A DNA stretch of 64,000 nt from Dyella sp. M7H15-1. GTDB taxonomy: Bacteria > Pseudomonadota > Gammaproteobacteria > Xanthomonadales > Rhodanobacteraceae. The translations under genes and the position numbers were made by a program. This document shows positions 54,003 through 61,919 of the stretch, in pieces. The stretch covers positions 2,914,001 through 2,978,000 of the forward strand of contig NZ_CP035300.1 in assembly GCF_004114615.1 (NCBI RefSeq), read 5' to 3'. Under the pieces are notes generated by a model. That model did not search any database, was not told the DNA's origin, and was given only the letters and a program-made list of their open reading frames with translations. Every line of letters begins with the position of its first letter. Position 1 is the first letter of the stretch.

Positions 54003-55808
54003 GTGAAGCAATATTATTTCGACATTATCAAGGCATGTTCCACGTTTGTCGCGCTTGACGCCGCCGACATCGCATCGCTCGCTAGCCTCGCAGTCGAAAC
54101 TTCGCTAGCGAGCGGCGAGGCTCTGATGTACAAAGGGGACACCTCCCGTGACCTGTACATCGTGATTAGCGGACAATTGGTGGCTACAACCGGCACGCGC
54201 GTGTGCAGCAGCGACTCAATTGGGCAGATATTACCGGGCGAAGTGGTCGGCGAAATGAGCCTATTGACCGGTGAGCCGCGTTCTTTGTCGGTGCTCGCCG
54301 TGCAACCATCGGTATTACTCAAAATCAGCTACGATAATTTCACGCGCTACTGTCGTGACAAACCAGGCGTCGCGCTTAAGTTGTTGGAAACTGTCGCTAG
54401 CCGTACCCAGGGCGTGATCAGGCACTTTGATAAATCGTATGCGCCCAAATTTATCGCGTTAGTTGCTACTTCCCTCGAGGTTGCATTGGACCCGCTAATA
54501 GCGCGACTGCAAATGGTGTTGAACGATCAGTGCGGTGTTGTTGCGCTCGAACCACATTCTTTTGATGGCATGGAGGCCGAACATGTACATAACGTATTGT
54601 TCAAGCACAAACACAATGCCGACATTATCATCTATCCGGTGACACAATTTGATGACCCGGACAAACGCCGTTGCTTATTGCAACAAGCCGAAAAAATCGT
54701 TATCTGCGCCAATGGTAGTCAAACGTTCGATCGTGCTATCGCCGACGTTATCATGTTACAGCAGCTCCAAAGCAATGCGTCGAAATACAAAAAAAACCCG
54801 TGCGAATTGGTGTTTCTCTACCCACAGGGCATGGTTAAACCATGCGATGTCGATACCTGGCTAGATACAGGATATTTTTCGCGCCACCACTATATTTGTC
54901 TGAATTCAGAATCTGACATTAGGCGTCTGGCTCGTTTTCTAACTGGCAATGCTATTGGCTTGGTGCTGGGTGGCGGCGGCGTGATGCGCGGCTGGGCACA
55001 TCTCGGCGTACTGAAGTACATGCTCGAACACAACATTCAGGTTGATGCCATTGGCGGCACTAGCATAGGCGGCATTGTCGCCGCGTGTTATTTACTCAGT
55101 TCTTCGTATGAGGAAATGGTCGCCCTCTATCGTAGGGTCAGCATCGCGTTGCTGGAAACCACGGGGCTCAGAGGCTTAGTGTTTCCGGTAATTTCGTTGT
55201 ACAGCGGCAAAGCGGCTACTGTGACCGGACAGCAAATCTTCGGAAGTGAAAAAATTGAACATTTACGCAAGCCCTTTTTTTGTGTGTCGTGTAACCTCAC
55301 CCAAAAACGCGAAGAAATTCACATGCGTGGCTTGTTATGGGAGTGTTTGCGCGCGACCGCGTCAATACCGGGTATAATTCCGCCCGTAGTTTTGCATCAG
55401 CACTTGCACGTGGACGGCGGGGTAATGAATAACCTGCCAGTCAACGTCATGTCCAACCTGTTAGAAAGCACTGGAACTGTGCTGGCGGTTTCGTTATCTA
55501 ACTATCTCCCAAAAGAAGAAACATATTGCTTTCCGCCGATTATTTCATTTTGGGAATCGATGCTGATTAAAATGGGAGTTATCCGACATTATCGAATACC
55601 AGAGTTTTTCAGCACATTTCTCGAAGCGTTGCTAATGGGGTCGCATCGTCAGATAATGCAAAATATGCACGATGCTGACATTTTATTAGTGCCTGATCTA
55701 GAGGGTTATTCGACGCTTAGCCGTAAGGGCTCTTCCGAAGAACTGATAGAAAGAGGCTACCAATGCGCACAAAAATTTCTCAATCATTTTCAAGTTCCGT
55801 TGTCCTAA
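54003..55808 (+). CDS. NTE-like patatin phospholipase with cyclic-nucleotide-binding domain
   Basis: A 601-residue protein. Residues 10-135 form a CRP-type nucleotide-binding domain with the phosphate-cassette Glu84 and Arg93 (GEMSLLTGEPRS). A linker region of the neuropathy-target-esterase type follows (FLYPQGMVKP, RRLARFLTGNAIGLVL). The patatin hydrolase has an oxyanion glycine loop (GGGGVMRGWAHLG, one residue longer than the usual GGGGxRG), nucleophile Ser354 (GGTSIGG) and Asp471 (HVDGG). It should cleave phospholipids or lysophospholipids, possibly gated by a cyclic nucleotide. It starts at GTG 54003 with aaggg upstream. It is visibly less GC-rich than the cox genes before it, suggesting transfer. 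No membrane anchor is clear. Confidence 0.88.
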   Translation: MKQYYFDIIKACSTFVALDAADIASLASLAVETSLASGEALMYKGDTSRDLYIVISGQLVATTGTRVCSSDSIGQILPGEVVGEMSLLTGEPRSLSVLAVQPSVLLKISYDNFTRYCRDKPGVALKLLETVASRTQGVIRHFDKSYAPKFIALVATSLEVALDPLIARLQMVLNDQCGVVALEPHSFDGMEAEHVHNVLFKHKHNADIIIYPVTQFDDPDKRRCLLQQAEKIVICANGSQTFDRAIADVIMLQQLQSNASKYKKNPCELVFLYPQGMVKPCDVDTWLDTGYFSRHHYICLNSESDIRRLARFLTGNAIGLVLGGGGVMRGWAHLGVLKYMLEHNIQVDAIGGTSIGGIVAACYLLSSSYEEMVALYRRVSIALLETTGLRGLVFPVISLYSGKAATVTGQQIFGSEKIEHLRKPFFCVSCNLTQKREEIHMRGLLWECLRATASIPGIIPPVVLHQHLHVDGGVMNNLPVNVMSNLLESTGTVLAVSLSNYLPKEETYCFPPIISFWESMLIKMGVIRHYRIPEFFSTFLEALLMGSHRQIMQNMHDADILLVPDLEGYSTLSRKGSSEELIERGYQCAQKFLNHFQVPLS

Positions 55809-55842
55809 TTATCTAATGGGTTGCGAGTGACCTAAGCGGCTA

Positions 55843-56142
55843 TGTCTGGAGAATGGGCCTGAGCTTATCAGTGCTGCATTGCGCCAGTGGGCACAGTAAT
55901 GTGGCATCGAACTGATCCACCTCCAGCCGGGCAAGCCGACTCAGAACGCTTACATCGAGCGATTTAACCGCACCTTCTGCACGGAAGTACTGGGTCGCTA
56001 CGTCTTTATCCCACCTCAACGAAGTACGCCGTATGGCTAAGAACTGGCAACATCGTTACAACCATGACTGGCCACATCGATGGCCGACCTATTACCCATT
56101 CGCCATGCCATGGCATCACCAACCCCCGACCCCTACGTCTGA
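55843..56142 (+). pseudogene. IS3-family transposase C-terminal fragment, broken
   Basis: Translation gives CLENGPELISAALRQWAQ, an in-frame TAA, then [20 protein letters not shown] and [16 protein letters not shown]. After a one-base shift it continues [20 protein letters not shown] to a TGA at 56140-56142. This is the end of an OrfB DDE integrase of the IS3 group: NGPE and the third catalytic Glu in [11 protein letters not shown] are recognisable. The expected Asp before NGPE is Glu. With a stop, a frameshift and no 5' part it is inactive. No terminal repeats are seen. Confidence 0.85.
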
Positions 56143-56269
56143 ATGATTCTCGTAAGATTTTGCTATTTTTCGTAATTTAGCACCGCACGAACAAATATCT
56201 TGATATCGCCACCACAATATGGTAATCCAGTGTCAACGCGCGGTACTAACCATATGATAGGTGGATGAA

Positions 56270-57625
56270 ATGCGCATCGAGATAAGAATTGGGCTCCTGC
56301 TGTGTATCAGCGGAGGCATTAACTCAGCTTTAGCCACGGATGGGATGTACTTGGAAGGCTATGGCCCTATCGCAACAGGCGTGGGCGGAGCGGCAATGGC
56401 TTTTGATAATGGCACCTCAGCCATGATGAATAACCCTGCCACATTAAGTTTGTCTCAAGATCCTTCACGATTCGATATGTTGGCCCTATATCTCGGTCCT
56501 GATTTATCTACGAATGGACAAGACTCTGGATTTAAAAATATCGGTATGGCTTTCGGATATGTCAGACGGCATCAGAACGTTTCGTTTGGCTTCGGTATTT
56601 TTCCACAAGGCGGAATGGGAACTAGCTATTCGAATTCCTCATTCCTTGCGCCCATGCATTCGCTTGGAGGAATGCCGGTGGCGCCGCCTGCACTGCAGAA
56701 TGAGAGTATGTTGGGCGTTGGAAGGGTAATTTTTCCGCTGAGTGTTCAGGTCAATAACAATTTAACTATTGGGGGCAGTATAGATTATGTTTGGGCGACC
56801 ATGAATCTCAGTATGGTCATGGATGGGCGAAATTTCGCTGACTACGCAACAAGCTTAGGGGGGAGTGGGCGTTTTGGCACCGTGTCTGGATCGTTAATGA
56901 ACATGTTAGCCAATCCACAATTGGGTGATGTTAATTACGGCTATTTTGATTTTAACAATGGAAATAATTATTTTGGAGCCGCCAAAGCGAGTGGTTGGGC
57001 CGCAAAATTTGGTTTCACCTATAAAATTGCGCAGGATTTGACTATAGGCGCCTCATATCAGAGCCGTACTCATCTGGGCGACCTATCAAGTAACGGTCGA
57101 GTTTTATTCTCGACAACGGGAATGGGCATAGCGTCAGTTGGTGGTGCTATTCGTGTGCAAAACTTTCAGATGCCTAATGAATATGGTGCAGGATTAGATT
57201 GGAAAATCTCAGACAATATGAATTTCATGATGGATTATCGCCGGATTGACTGGGGGGGGGTTATACAGAATTTTCAAATGTTATTCTCTAGTCCGCAAGG
57301 AAATTTGGACGTGACGATGAAACAAGGTTGGCACGATCAGAATGTGCTAATGCTGGGGGTTGCGGATCGCGTGAACGATCACTGGACATTACGTATGGGA
57401 CTCAACCTTGCAAATAACCCGATTCCAGCCACGTATACCAACCCGCTGTTTCCCGCAATAGAAACAACCCATGCGTCATTCGGTGCCAGTTACGCATTCA
57501 CTCACAAAGATTCGTTACACATTTCTCTGGTGCATGCATTCAACGTCCGCGTTACAAATGGGTACGGACAAGACATCGATCTTAGCGAATGGAATGCGCA
57601 GTTAATGTATAGTCACTTGTTCTGA
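56270..57625 (+). CDS. FadL/OmpP1-family outer-membrane transport protein
   Basis: This 451-residue predicted outer-membrane beta-barrel has a signal peptide (IGLLLCISGGINSALA). A FadL-type N-terminal hatch region follows (GYGPIATGVGGAAMAFDNGT, SAMMNNPATLSL). The asparagine-proline phrase MNNPA is characteristic of the FadL family of hydrophobic-compound channels. The barrel ends in MYSHLF with terminal Phe. ATG 56270 has aggtgg five bases upstream; the in-frame GTG 56261 overlaps that site. It is AT-rich relative to the chromosome. In the island it could import a lipid or hydrophobic substrate. Confidence 0.85.
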   Translation: MRIEIRIGLLLCISGGINSALATDGMYLEGYGPIATGVGGAAMAFDNGTSAMMNNPATLSLSQDPSRFDMLALYLGPDLSTNGQDSGFKNIGMAFGYVRRHQNVSFGFGIFPQGGMGTSYSNSSFLAPMHSLGGMPVAPPALQNESMLGVGRVIFPLSVQVNNNLTIGGSIDYVWATMNLSMVMDGRNFADYATSLGGSGRFGTVSGSLMNMLANPQLGDVNYGYFDFNNGNNYFGAAKASGWAAKFGFTYKIAQDLTIGASYQSRTHLGDLSSNGRVLFSTTGMGIASVGGAIRVQNFQMPNEYGAGLDWKISDNMNFMMDYRRIDWGGVIQNFQMLFSSPQGNLDVTMKQGWHDQNVLMLGVADRVNDHWTLRMGLNLANNPIPATYTNPLFPAIETTHASFGASYAFTHKDSLHISLVHAFNVRVTNGYGQDIDLSEWNAQLMYSHLF

Positions 57626-57712
57626 TGTAAACAGATTTTGTCCGGTTTAATAGAGCATTTTTGAAATTACATCATAACACGCTTTAATGTAGCTTCTGTT
57701 GGAGACTGAGTT

Positions 57713-58450
57713 ATGAAGATGCAGCGCGGAGTAATTATTATAGCCGATATTAGTGGTTATACCAATTTTGTAAAAATGCACGCTATTTCCATGTTACATG
57801 CGGAATGGGTGCTCTCAGAATTGATGAAGGTATTAACATCTTCGTTCACGCCGCCGGTGACGCTGAATAAATTAGAAGGCGATGCTGCTCTATTTTTTGC
57901 TCCGTTTAAGGAAGGAGAAGAGATGGCGGCCATTGAAAAAATTACAAAACAGGCAATATTGGCCTATCAAGAATTTAAGAGGACACGAGATAGTTTTTTG
58001 AACTCGAATATTTGCATTTGCGGCGCTTGTTTAGGTATGAAAAATTTGACTATTAAAATAGTCTTGTGTCTGGGGGATACAGTAGAGAAAAAGTTGCTTG
58101 GAAAAAAAGAACTTTCAGGCAATGTTGTAATTATAGCGCATCGGTTGTTAAAGAATTCTATTCAAACTCATGAATATATATTGATGGACAATCATTTCTA
58201 CGAGCATGCAAAAATTACTTTTGGACATGAGGCAAAAATGCAAAATGAAATGGTGGATGGCTACGGAGAAACTCCAGTATGTTTTTTTGATGGAGAGATG
58301 TTGGATAGTATTATTGAAAAGCTGCCTCCTTCGAGACGATCTATTTTCAGGGGGTTTTATCAGATATTTCGTGTCCAGTATTTTATGCTTAGGCGCGGTA
58401 TGGGTCTGCTAAAGAAACAAGCATTTACAAACCTGGTAGCACACAAATGA
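57713..58450 (+). CDS. DUF2652 protein with class III nucleotide-cyclase fold
   Basis: This 245-residue protein begins IIIADISGYTNFV, as class III cyclase domains do, with metal-binding Asp12 and Asp57 (KLEGDAALFF). At the transition-state site it reads GNVVIIAHRL: the Arg (144) is kept, but the usual Asn is Ile140. The wording (aHRLLKN, a CICGAC cysteine cluster) fits DUF2652 as I recall it. It may be an atypical or inactive cyclase, or a nucleotide sensor. It is the most AT-rich gene of the window, with ggag eight bases before ATG 57713. A cyclase-fold gene close to a CNB-domain phospholipase is suggestive. Confidence 0.75.
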   Translation: MKMQRGVIIIADISGYTNFVKMHAISMLHAEWVLSELMKVLTSSFTPPVTLNKLEGDAALFFAPFKEGEEMAAIEKITKQAILAYQEFKRTRDSFLNSNICICGACLGMKNLTIKIVLCLGDTVEKKLLGKKELSGNVVIIAHRLLKNSIQTHEYILMDNHFYEHAKITFGHEAKMQNEMVDGYGETPVCFFDGEMLDSIIEKLPPSRRSIFRGFYQIFRVQYFMLRRGMGLLKKQAFTNLVAHK

Positions 58451-58462
58451 ATTTGATTTTGG

Positions 58463-58483
58463 GGCTCTTAGGTGATAAGAGCC
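58463..58483 (+). terminator. Hairpin after the DUF2652 gene, possible terminator
   Basis: GGCTCTTA / TAAGAGCC (58463-58470, 58476-58483) with loop GGTGA, 13 bases after the stop. No T-tract follows, so it may only stabilise the 3' end. Confidence 0.5.
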
Positions 58484-58592
58484 AACAAGATTTGTGACCA
58501 AGACTTGACAGTTCTGCACCGCAGCATGACAATGCACGCGCCCACCGGCGCACTATGGCCGACCGGGCCTCTGTCCGAACTAACCAAGGCAT

Positions 58593-58709
58593 ATGGACGT
58601 TTACCCTAGTCGCAACGTCGACATCCGCAAGCATCGGGTGCCGGCATTGCATAACAAGCTGATCGTTCGCGGCAACCGCCAGCGGTTGGCCGGCGCTTTC
58701 CTCGACTAG
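58593..58709 (+). CDS. Possible 38-codon ORF in the mgtA leader
   Basis: ATG 58593 opens MDVYPSRNVDIRKHRVPALH and continues to a TAG at 58707, 14 bases before the palindrome at 58724. aagg lies three bases upstream, which is close. It may be an untranslated leader segment or a relic. Neither is provable here. Confidence 0.22.
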   Translation: MDVYPSRNVDIRKHRVPALHNKLIVRGNRQRLAGAFLD

Positions 58710-58723
58710 GGAAGTCCGGCCTG

Positions 58724-58756
58724 CTCCTAACGGTGCCGCGGCACCGTTTTAAGGAG
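58724..58756 (+). promoter_or_regulatory. Shine-Dalgarno-sequestering palindrome in the mgtA leader
   Basis: A perfect 18-base palindrome (ACGGTGCCG/CGGCACCGT, 58730-58747) is followed by TTTT. Outside it, CTCCT (58724-58728) can pair with AGGAG (58752-58756), the Shine-Dalgarno of the 83-codon ORF at 58764. The structure can thus hide the ribosome site or act as a terminator. It is a candidate switch upstream of a Mg2+ transporter. Confidence 0.6.
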
Positions 58757-58763
58757 ATGGGCC

Positions 58764-59015
58764 ATGAAGCTCATTCGCGATTTCTTTCGTCTACGCACCG
58801 CGGGTCGATTCCCGTTGGCTGGCCGCCGTGAGGCCGTGCGTGTTCCCCTGACTGTGACTGTCCCTCAGCCGCTGAACAAGCAGGCTGAACGCGCACCCAT
58901 CGATATGCATTGGCAGATCGAATCCACCCAGGGCCGCCCGCTGTCCCGTTGGCATGAGCACCAAGGGGACCATCCGCGCATGTCTCGTCATCTTCATCTG
59001 ATATCTAGCCACTAA
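58764..59015 (+). CDS. 83-residue protein or leader peptide upstream of mgtA
   Basis: ATG 58764 has a strong aaggag at suitable spacing. The product is basic and Pro/Arg/His-containing (MKLIRDFFRLRTAGRFPLAG, VPLTVTVPQPL) and has no membrane segment or known domain. Its Shine-Dalgarno can be sequestered by the palindrome before it, and a terminator-like hairpin lies between it and mgtA. That arrangement suggests a regulatory leader ORF comparable in position to mgtL of Salmonella, though it is longer and unrelated in sequence. It could also be a small stand-alone protein. Confidence 0.5.
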   Translation: MKLIRDFFRLRTAGRFPLAGRREAVRVPLTVTVPQPLNKQAERAPIDMHWQIESTQGRPLSRWHEHQGDHPRMSRHLHLISSH

Positions 59016-59048
59016 TGCGCCGTTGCGATCTGCGCAAAGGGTGGCCTC

Positions 59049-59080
59049 CCCCTGGTTGGTGATCCGACCGGGGTGGTTTT
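59049..59080 (+). terminator. Terminator-like hairpin between the leader ORF and mgtA (attenuator candidate)
   Basis: CCCC-T-GGTTGG (59049-59059), loop TGAT, and CCGACCGGGG (59064-59073) pair with one bulged T and one G-U pair. TGG and TTTT (59077-59080) follow. It sits 34 bases after the leader ORF and 89 bases before mgtA, so read-through would control mgtA. Confidence 0.55.
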
Positions 59081-59168
59081 CCCCTTGCACGGATCGCTTT
59101 AGCGGAAGCCAGTCGTTCCAAGCGCTCGCCTCCGAACCGCATGCAATACCTTTCCACGGAAGCGAGAC

Positions 59169-61835
59169 ATGATGAAGCACTCCACCCAGGCTGTTATGGC
59201 CAAGGCGGTCGGCAAGACCACGGCCGCGCCCCCGCGTGTGGCTGCTGCGCAGGATGCGTTCAAGGAAAGCGAAACCCTGCTAGCTGGCTTGAACACCAGC
59301 ACGGCTGGCCTGAACGAAGAGCAGATTACCGAGCGCCTTGAGCGCGATGGTGTGAACGAGGTGTCGCACGAGAAGCCGCCGCACTGGACGGTGCAGTTGC
59401 TGCGTGCGTTCAAGAATCCCTTCATCATCGTGTTGCTGATCCTGGCGGTGGTGCAGGTGTTTCTGACGCCGGATGATCTGTCCGGCCCGATCATCATCGC
59501 GGTGATGGTGGGCATCAGCGTATTGCTGAGTTTTACCCAGGAATACCGTTCCTCGCAGGCTGCCGAAAAGCTCAAGGCGATGGTGCGCAATACCGCCACC
59601 GTCACGCGCCGCGCTTCGGATGGCCATAGCGAGCGTATTGAAGTGCCGGTAGGTGAGCTGGTCGTCGGCGACATCGTGCACCTGGCCGCAGGCGACATGG
59701 TGCCCGCAGACCTGCGCCTGCTCAACGCCAAGGATCTGTTTATCAGCCAGGCCATCCTCACCGGCGAATCGCTGCCGGTGGAAAAGGCCAGCCCGACCCA
59801 GGCACATGGGATGGAACGCGGCGAGCACGGCGTACAGCAGGGCAATCCGCTGGACTTGCCCACCATTTGCTATATGGGCACCAACGTAGTCAGTGGCACG
59901 GCTGCCGCCGTCGTCGTGGCGACCGGTACACGTACTTATCTGGGTTCGCTGGCGCGCAGCATCGTGGGCGAACGCGTGCAGACCAGCTTCGATCGCGGCG
60001 TGAGCGGTGTGAGCTGGCTGCTGATTCGCTTCATGTTGGTGATGGTGCCAGTGGTGCTGGGCATCCAGTGGTACAAGCACGGCTTCCTTGATGCGCTGAT
60101 GTTCGCGCTGTCGGTAGCGGTTGGCCTGACGCCGGAGATGCTGCCGCTGATCGTAACCGCCAACCTCGCCAAAGGCGCGATGGCGATGTCCAAGCGCAAG
60201 GTGGTGGTGAAGCGCCTCAACGCGATCCAGAACTTTGGCGCGATGGACGTGCTGTGCACCGACAAGACCGGCACGCTCACGCTCGACAAGATCGTGCTGG
60301 AGCGTCATCTTGATCTCGACGGCGAAGATTCGGAAGACGCGCTGGAATACGGCTACCTCAACAGCCACTTCCAGACCGGTTTGAAGAACCTGATGGACAA
60401 GGCGGTGCTGGCGCATCGCGATCTGGAGCCGATTGTGGCGCGTTATCGCGTGGTGGATGAAATTCCGTTCGATTTCCAGCGCCGCCGCATGTCGGTGGTA
60501 CTGGCCAATGGTAATGGTCATCATCTGCTGGTGTGCAAGGGCGCGGTGGAAGAGATGCTTTCCATCTCCTCGATGGAGCGCGTCGGCGACGAGATCGTGC
60601 CGATGACCGACGAACGTCGCCGCGAGATCAAGGCGATGACGCGTCGTCTCAACGAAGACGGCCTGCGCGTACTGGTGGTGGCGGTCAAGCAGGAAGAGCC
60701 ACACAACCGCGCCTATGGTGTGGCCGATGAAGCCGGCCTTACTGCCGTAGGCTGCCTGGCCTTCCTCGATCCGCCGAAGGATACGGCCGCCACCGCGATC
60801 GCGGCGCTGCATCACCACGGCGTTGAAGTGAAGGTGATCACCGGCGACAACGAAGCGGTAACGCGCAAGATCTGCCGCGAAGTGGGCCTGGATGTCGAAC
60901 ACTCCGCGCAGGGCCGCGATATCGAGCCACTGGATGATCCGGCGCTCGACAAGCTGGTCAAGCGCACCACCGTGTTCGCCAAGATGTCACCGCTGCAGAA
61001 GGCGCGCGTGGTGAAATCATTGCAGCGTCAGGGCCACACCGTCGGCTTCCTCGGCGACGGCATCAACGATGCGCCTGCCTTGCGCGAGGCGGACGTGGGC
61101 ATCTCGGTGGATACCGCCACCGATATCGCCAAGGAGTCGGCCGACATCATCCTGCTGGAAAAAAACCTGATGGTGCTGGAAGAGGGCGTGCTCGAAGGGC
61201 GCGTCACCTTCGGCAACATCATCAAGTACATCAAGATGACCGCCAGCTCCAACTTCGGCAACGTGCTGAGCATGGTAGCGGCTGCCTTCTTCCTGCCGTT
61301 CCTGCCAATGCTGCCGCTGCAGATCCTGGTGCTGAACCTGCTCTACGACATCTCGCAGTTGTCGATTCCGTTTGACCGCATGGACGAGGAGTACCTGCGC
61401 AAGCCGCGCAAGTGGAATGCCAGCGACATCGGCCGCTTCATGTTCTGGATCGGTCCAACCAGCTCGATCTTCGATATCACTACATTTGCACTGTTGTGGT
61501 TCGTGTTTGATGCCAACAGCGAAGCACATCAATCGCTATTCCAATCGGGTTGGTTCATTGAAAGCCTGCTGACCCAGACCCTGGTGGTGCACATGATCCG
61601 CACGCGCAAGATTCCGTTCCTGCAGAGTGTGGCCGCCGCACCGGTGCTGGGCTTGACCACGGCGATCATCGTGATCGGCATGATCATTCCGTTCACCACG
61701 GTAGGCACCAAGATCGGCATGGTGCATTTGCCGGGCGAATACTTTGGCTGGCTGGCGGCGACCGTGGTGACTTATTGCGCCCTGACCCAGTTGGTGAAGG
61801 TGCTTTATATGCGTCGCTTCGGGCGTTGGCTATGA
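59169..61835 (+). CDS. mgtA: Magnesium-translocating P-type ATPase MgtA
   Basis: This inner-membrane ATPase imports Mg2+ when it is scarce. The 888-residue length is usual. Motifs: TGES (ILTGESLPVEK), phosphorylated Asp in DKTGTLT, the hinge GDGINDAPALREADVGI, and ITGDNE. Membrane segments flank these in the P3B order: VGLTPEMLPLIVTANLAKGA near the middle and six at the C-terminal side. The N-terminus is Thr/Ala-rich. Starts at 59169 or 59172 differ by one Met. The 5' leader (58590-59168) holds the regulatory structures listed separately. Confidence 0.96.
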   Translation: MMKHSTQAVMAKAVGKTTAAPPRVAAAQDAFKESETLLAGLNTSTAGLNEEQITERLERDGVNEVSHEKPPHWTVQLLRAFKNPFIIVLLILAVVQVFLTPDDLSGPIIIAVMVGISVLLSFTQEYRSSQAAEKLKAMVRNTATVTRRASDGHSERIEVPVGELVVGDIVHLAAGDMVPADLRLLNAKDLFISQAILTGESLPVEKASPTQAHGMERGEHGVQQGNPLDLPTICYMGTNVVSGTAAAVVVATGTRTYLGSLARSIVGERVQTSFDRGVSGVSWLLIRFMLVMVPVVLGIQWYKHGFLDALMFALSVAVGLTPEMLPLIVTANLAKGAMAMSKRKVVVKRLNAIQNFGAMDVLCTDKTGTLTLDKIVLERHLDLDGEDSEDALEYGYLNSHFQTGLKNLMDKAVLAHRDLEPIVARYRVVDEIPFDFQRRRMSVVLANGNGHHLLVCKGAVEEMLSISSMERVGDEIVPMTDERRREIKAMTRRLNEDGLRVLVVAVKQEEPHNRAYGVADEAGLTAVGCLAFLDPPKDTAATAIAALHHHGVEVKVITGDNEAVTRKICREVGLDVEHSAQGRDIEPLDDPALDKLVKRTTVFAKMSPLQKARVVKSLQRQGHTVGFLGDGINDAPALREADVGISVDTATDIAKESADIILLEKNLMVLEEGVLEGRVTFGNIIKYIKMTASSNFGNVLSMVAAAFFLPFLPMLPLQILVLNLLYDISQLSIPFDRMDEEYLRKPRKWNASDIGRFMFWIGPTSSIFDITTFALLWFVFDANSEAHQSLFQSGWFIESLLTQTLVVHMIRTRKIPFLQSVAAAPVLGLTTAIIVIGMIIPFTTVGTKIGMVHLPGEYFGWLAATVVTYCALTQLVKVLYMRRFGRWL

Positions 61836-61860
61836 AGTGGGTTCACAAGCCGTAAAGCGC

Positions 61861-61882
61861 CCCCGGCCTTCGTCGGGACGAC
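61861..61882. repeat. Half copy of the dispersed palindromic element
   Basis: ccccGGCCTTCGTCGGGACGAC resembles the right arm of the element at 10358-10440 (GGCCTTCGCCGGGGCGACGG). It lies in the gap between mgtA and the next gene. Confidence 0.45.
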
Positions 61883-61919
61883 AAGTGAAAAAGCGAGCAT
61901 TTGTTTTGGAGTTGCCGAC

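Noticed and set aside
59280-60902. 540-residue minus-strand ORF opposite mgtA
   Set aside because: It is a long antisense frame caused by high GC codon bias. It is His/Arg/Gln-rich without domains, while mgtA on the other strand is unmistakable.
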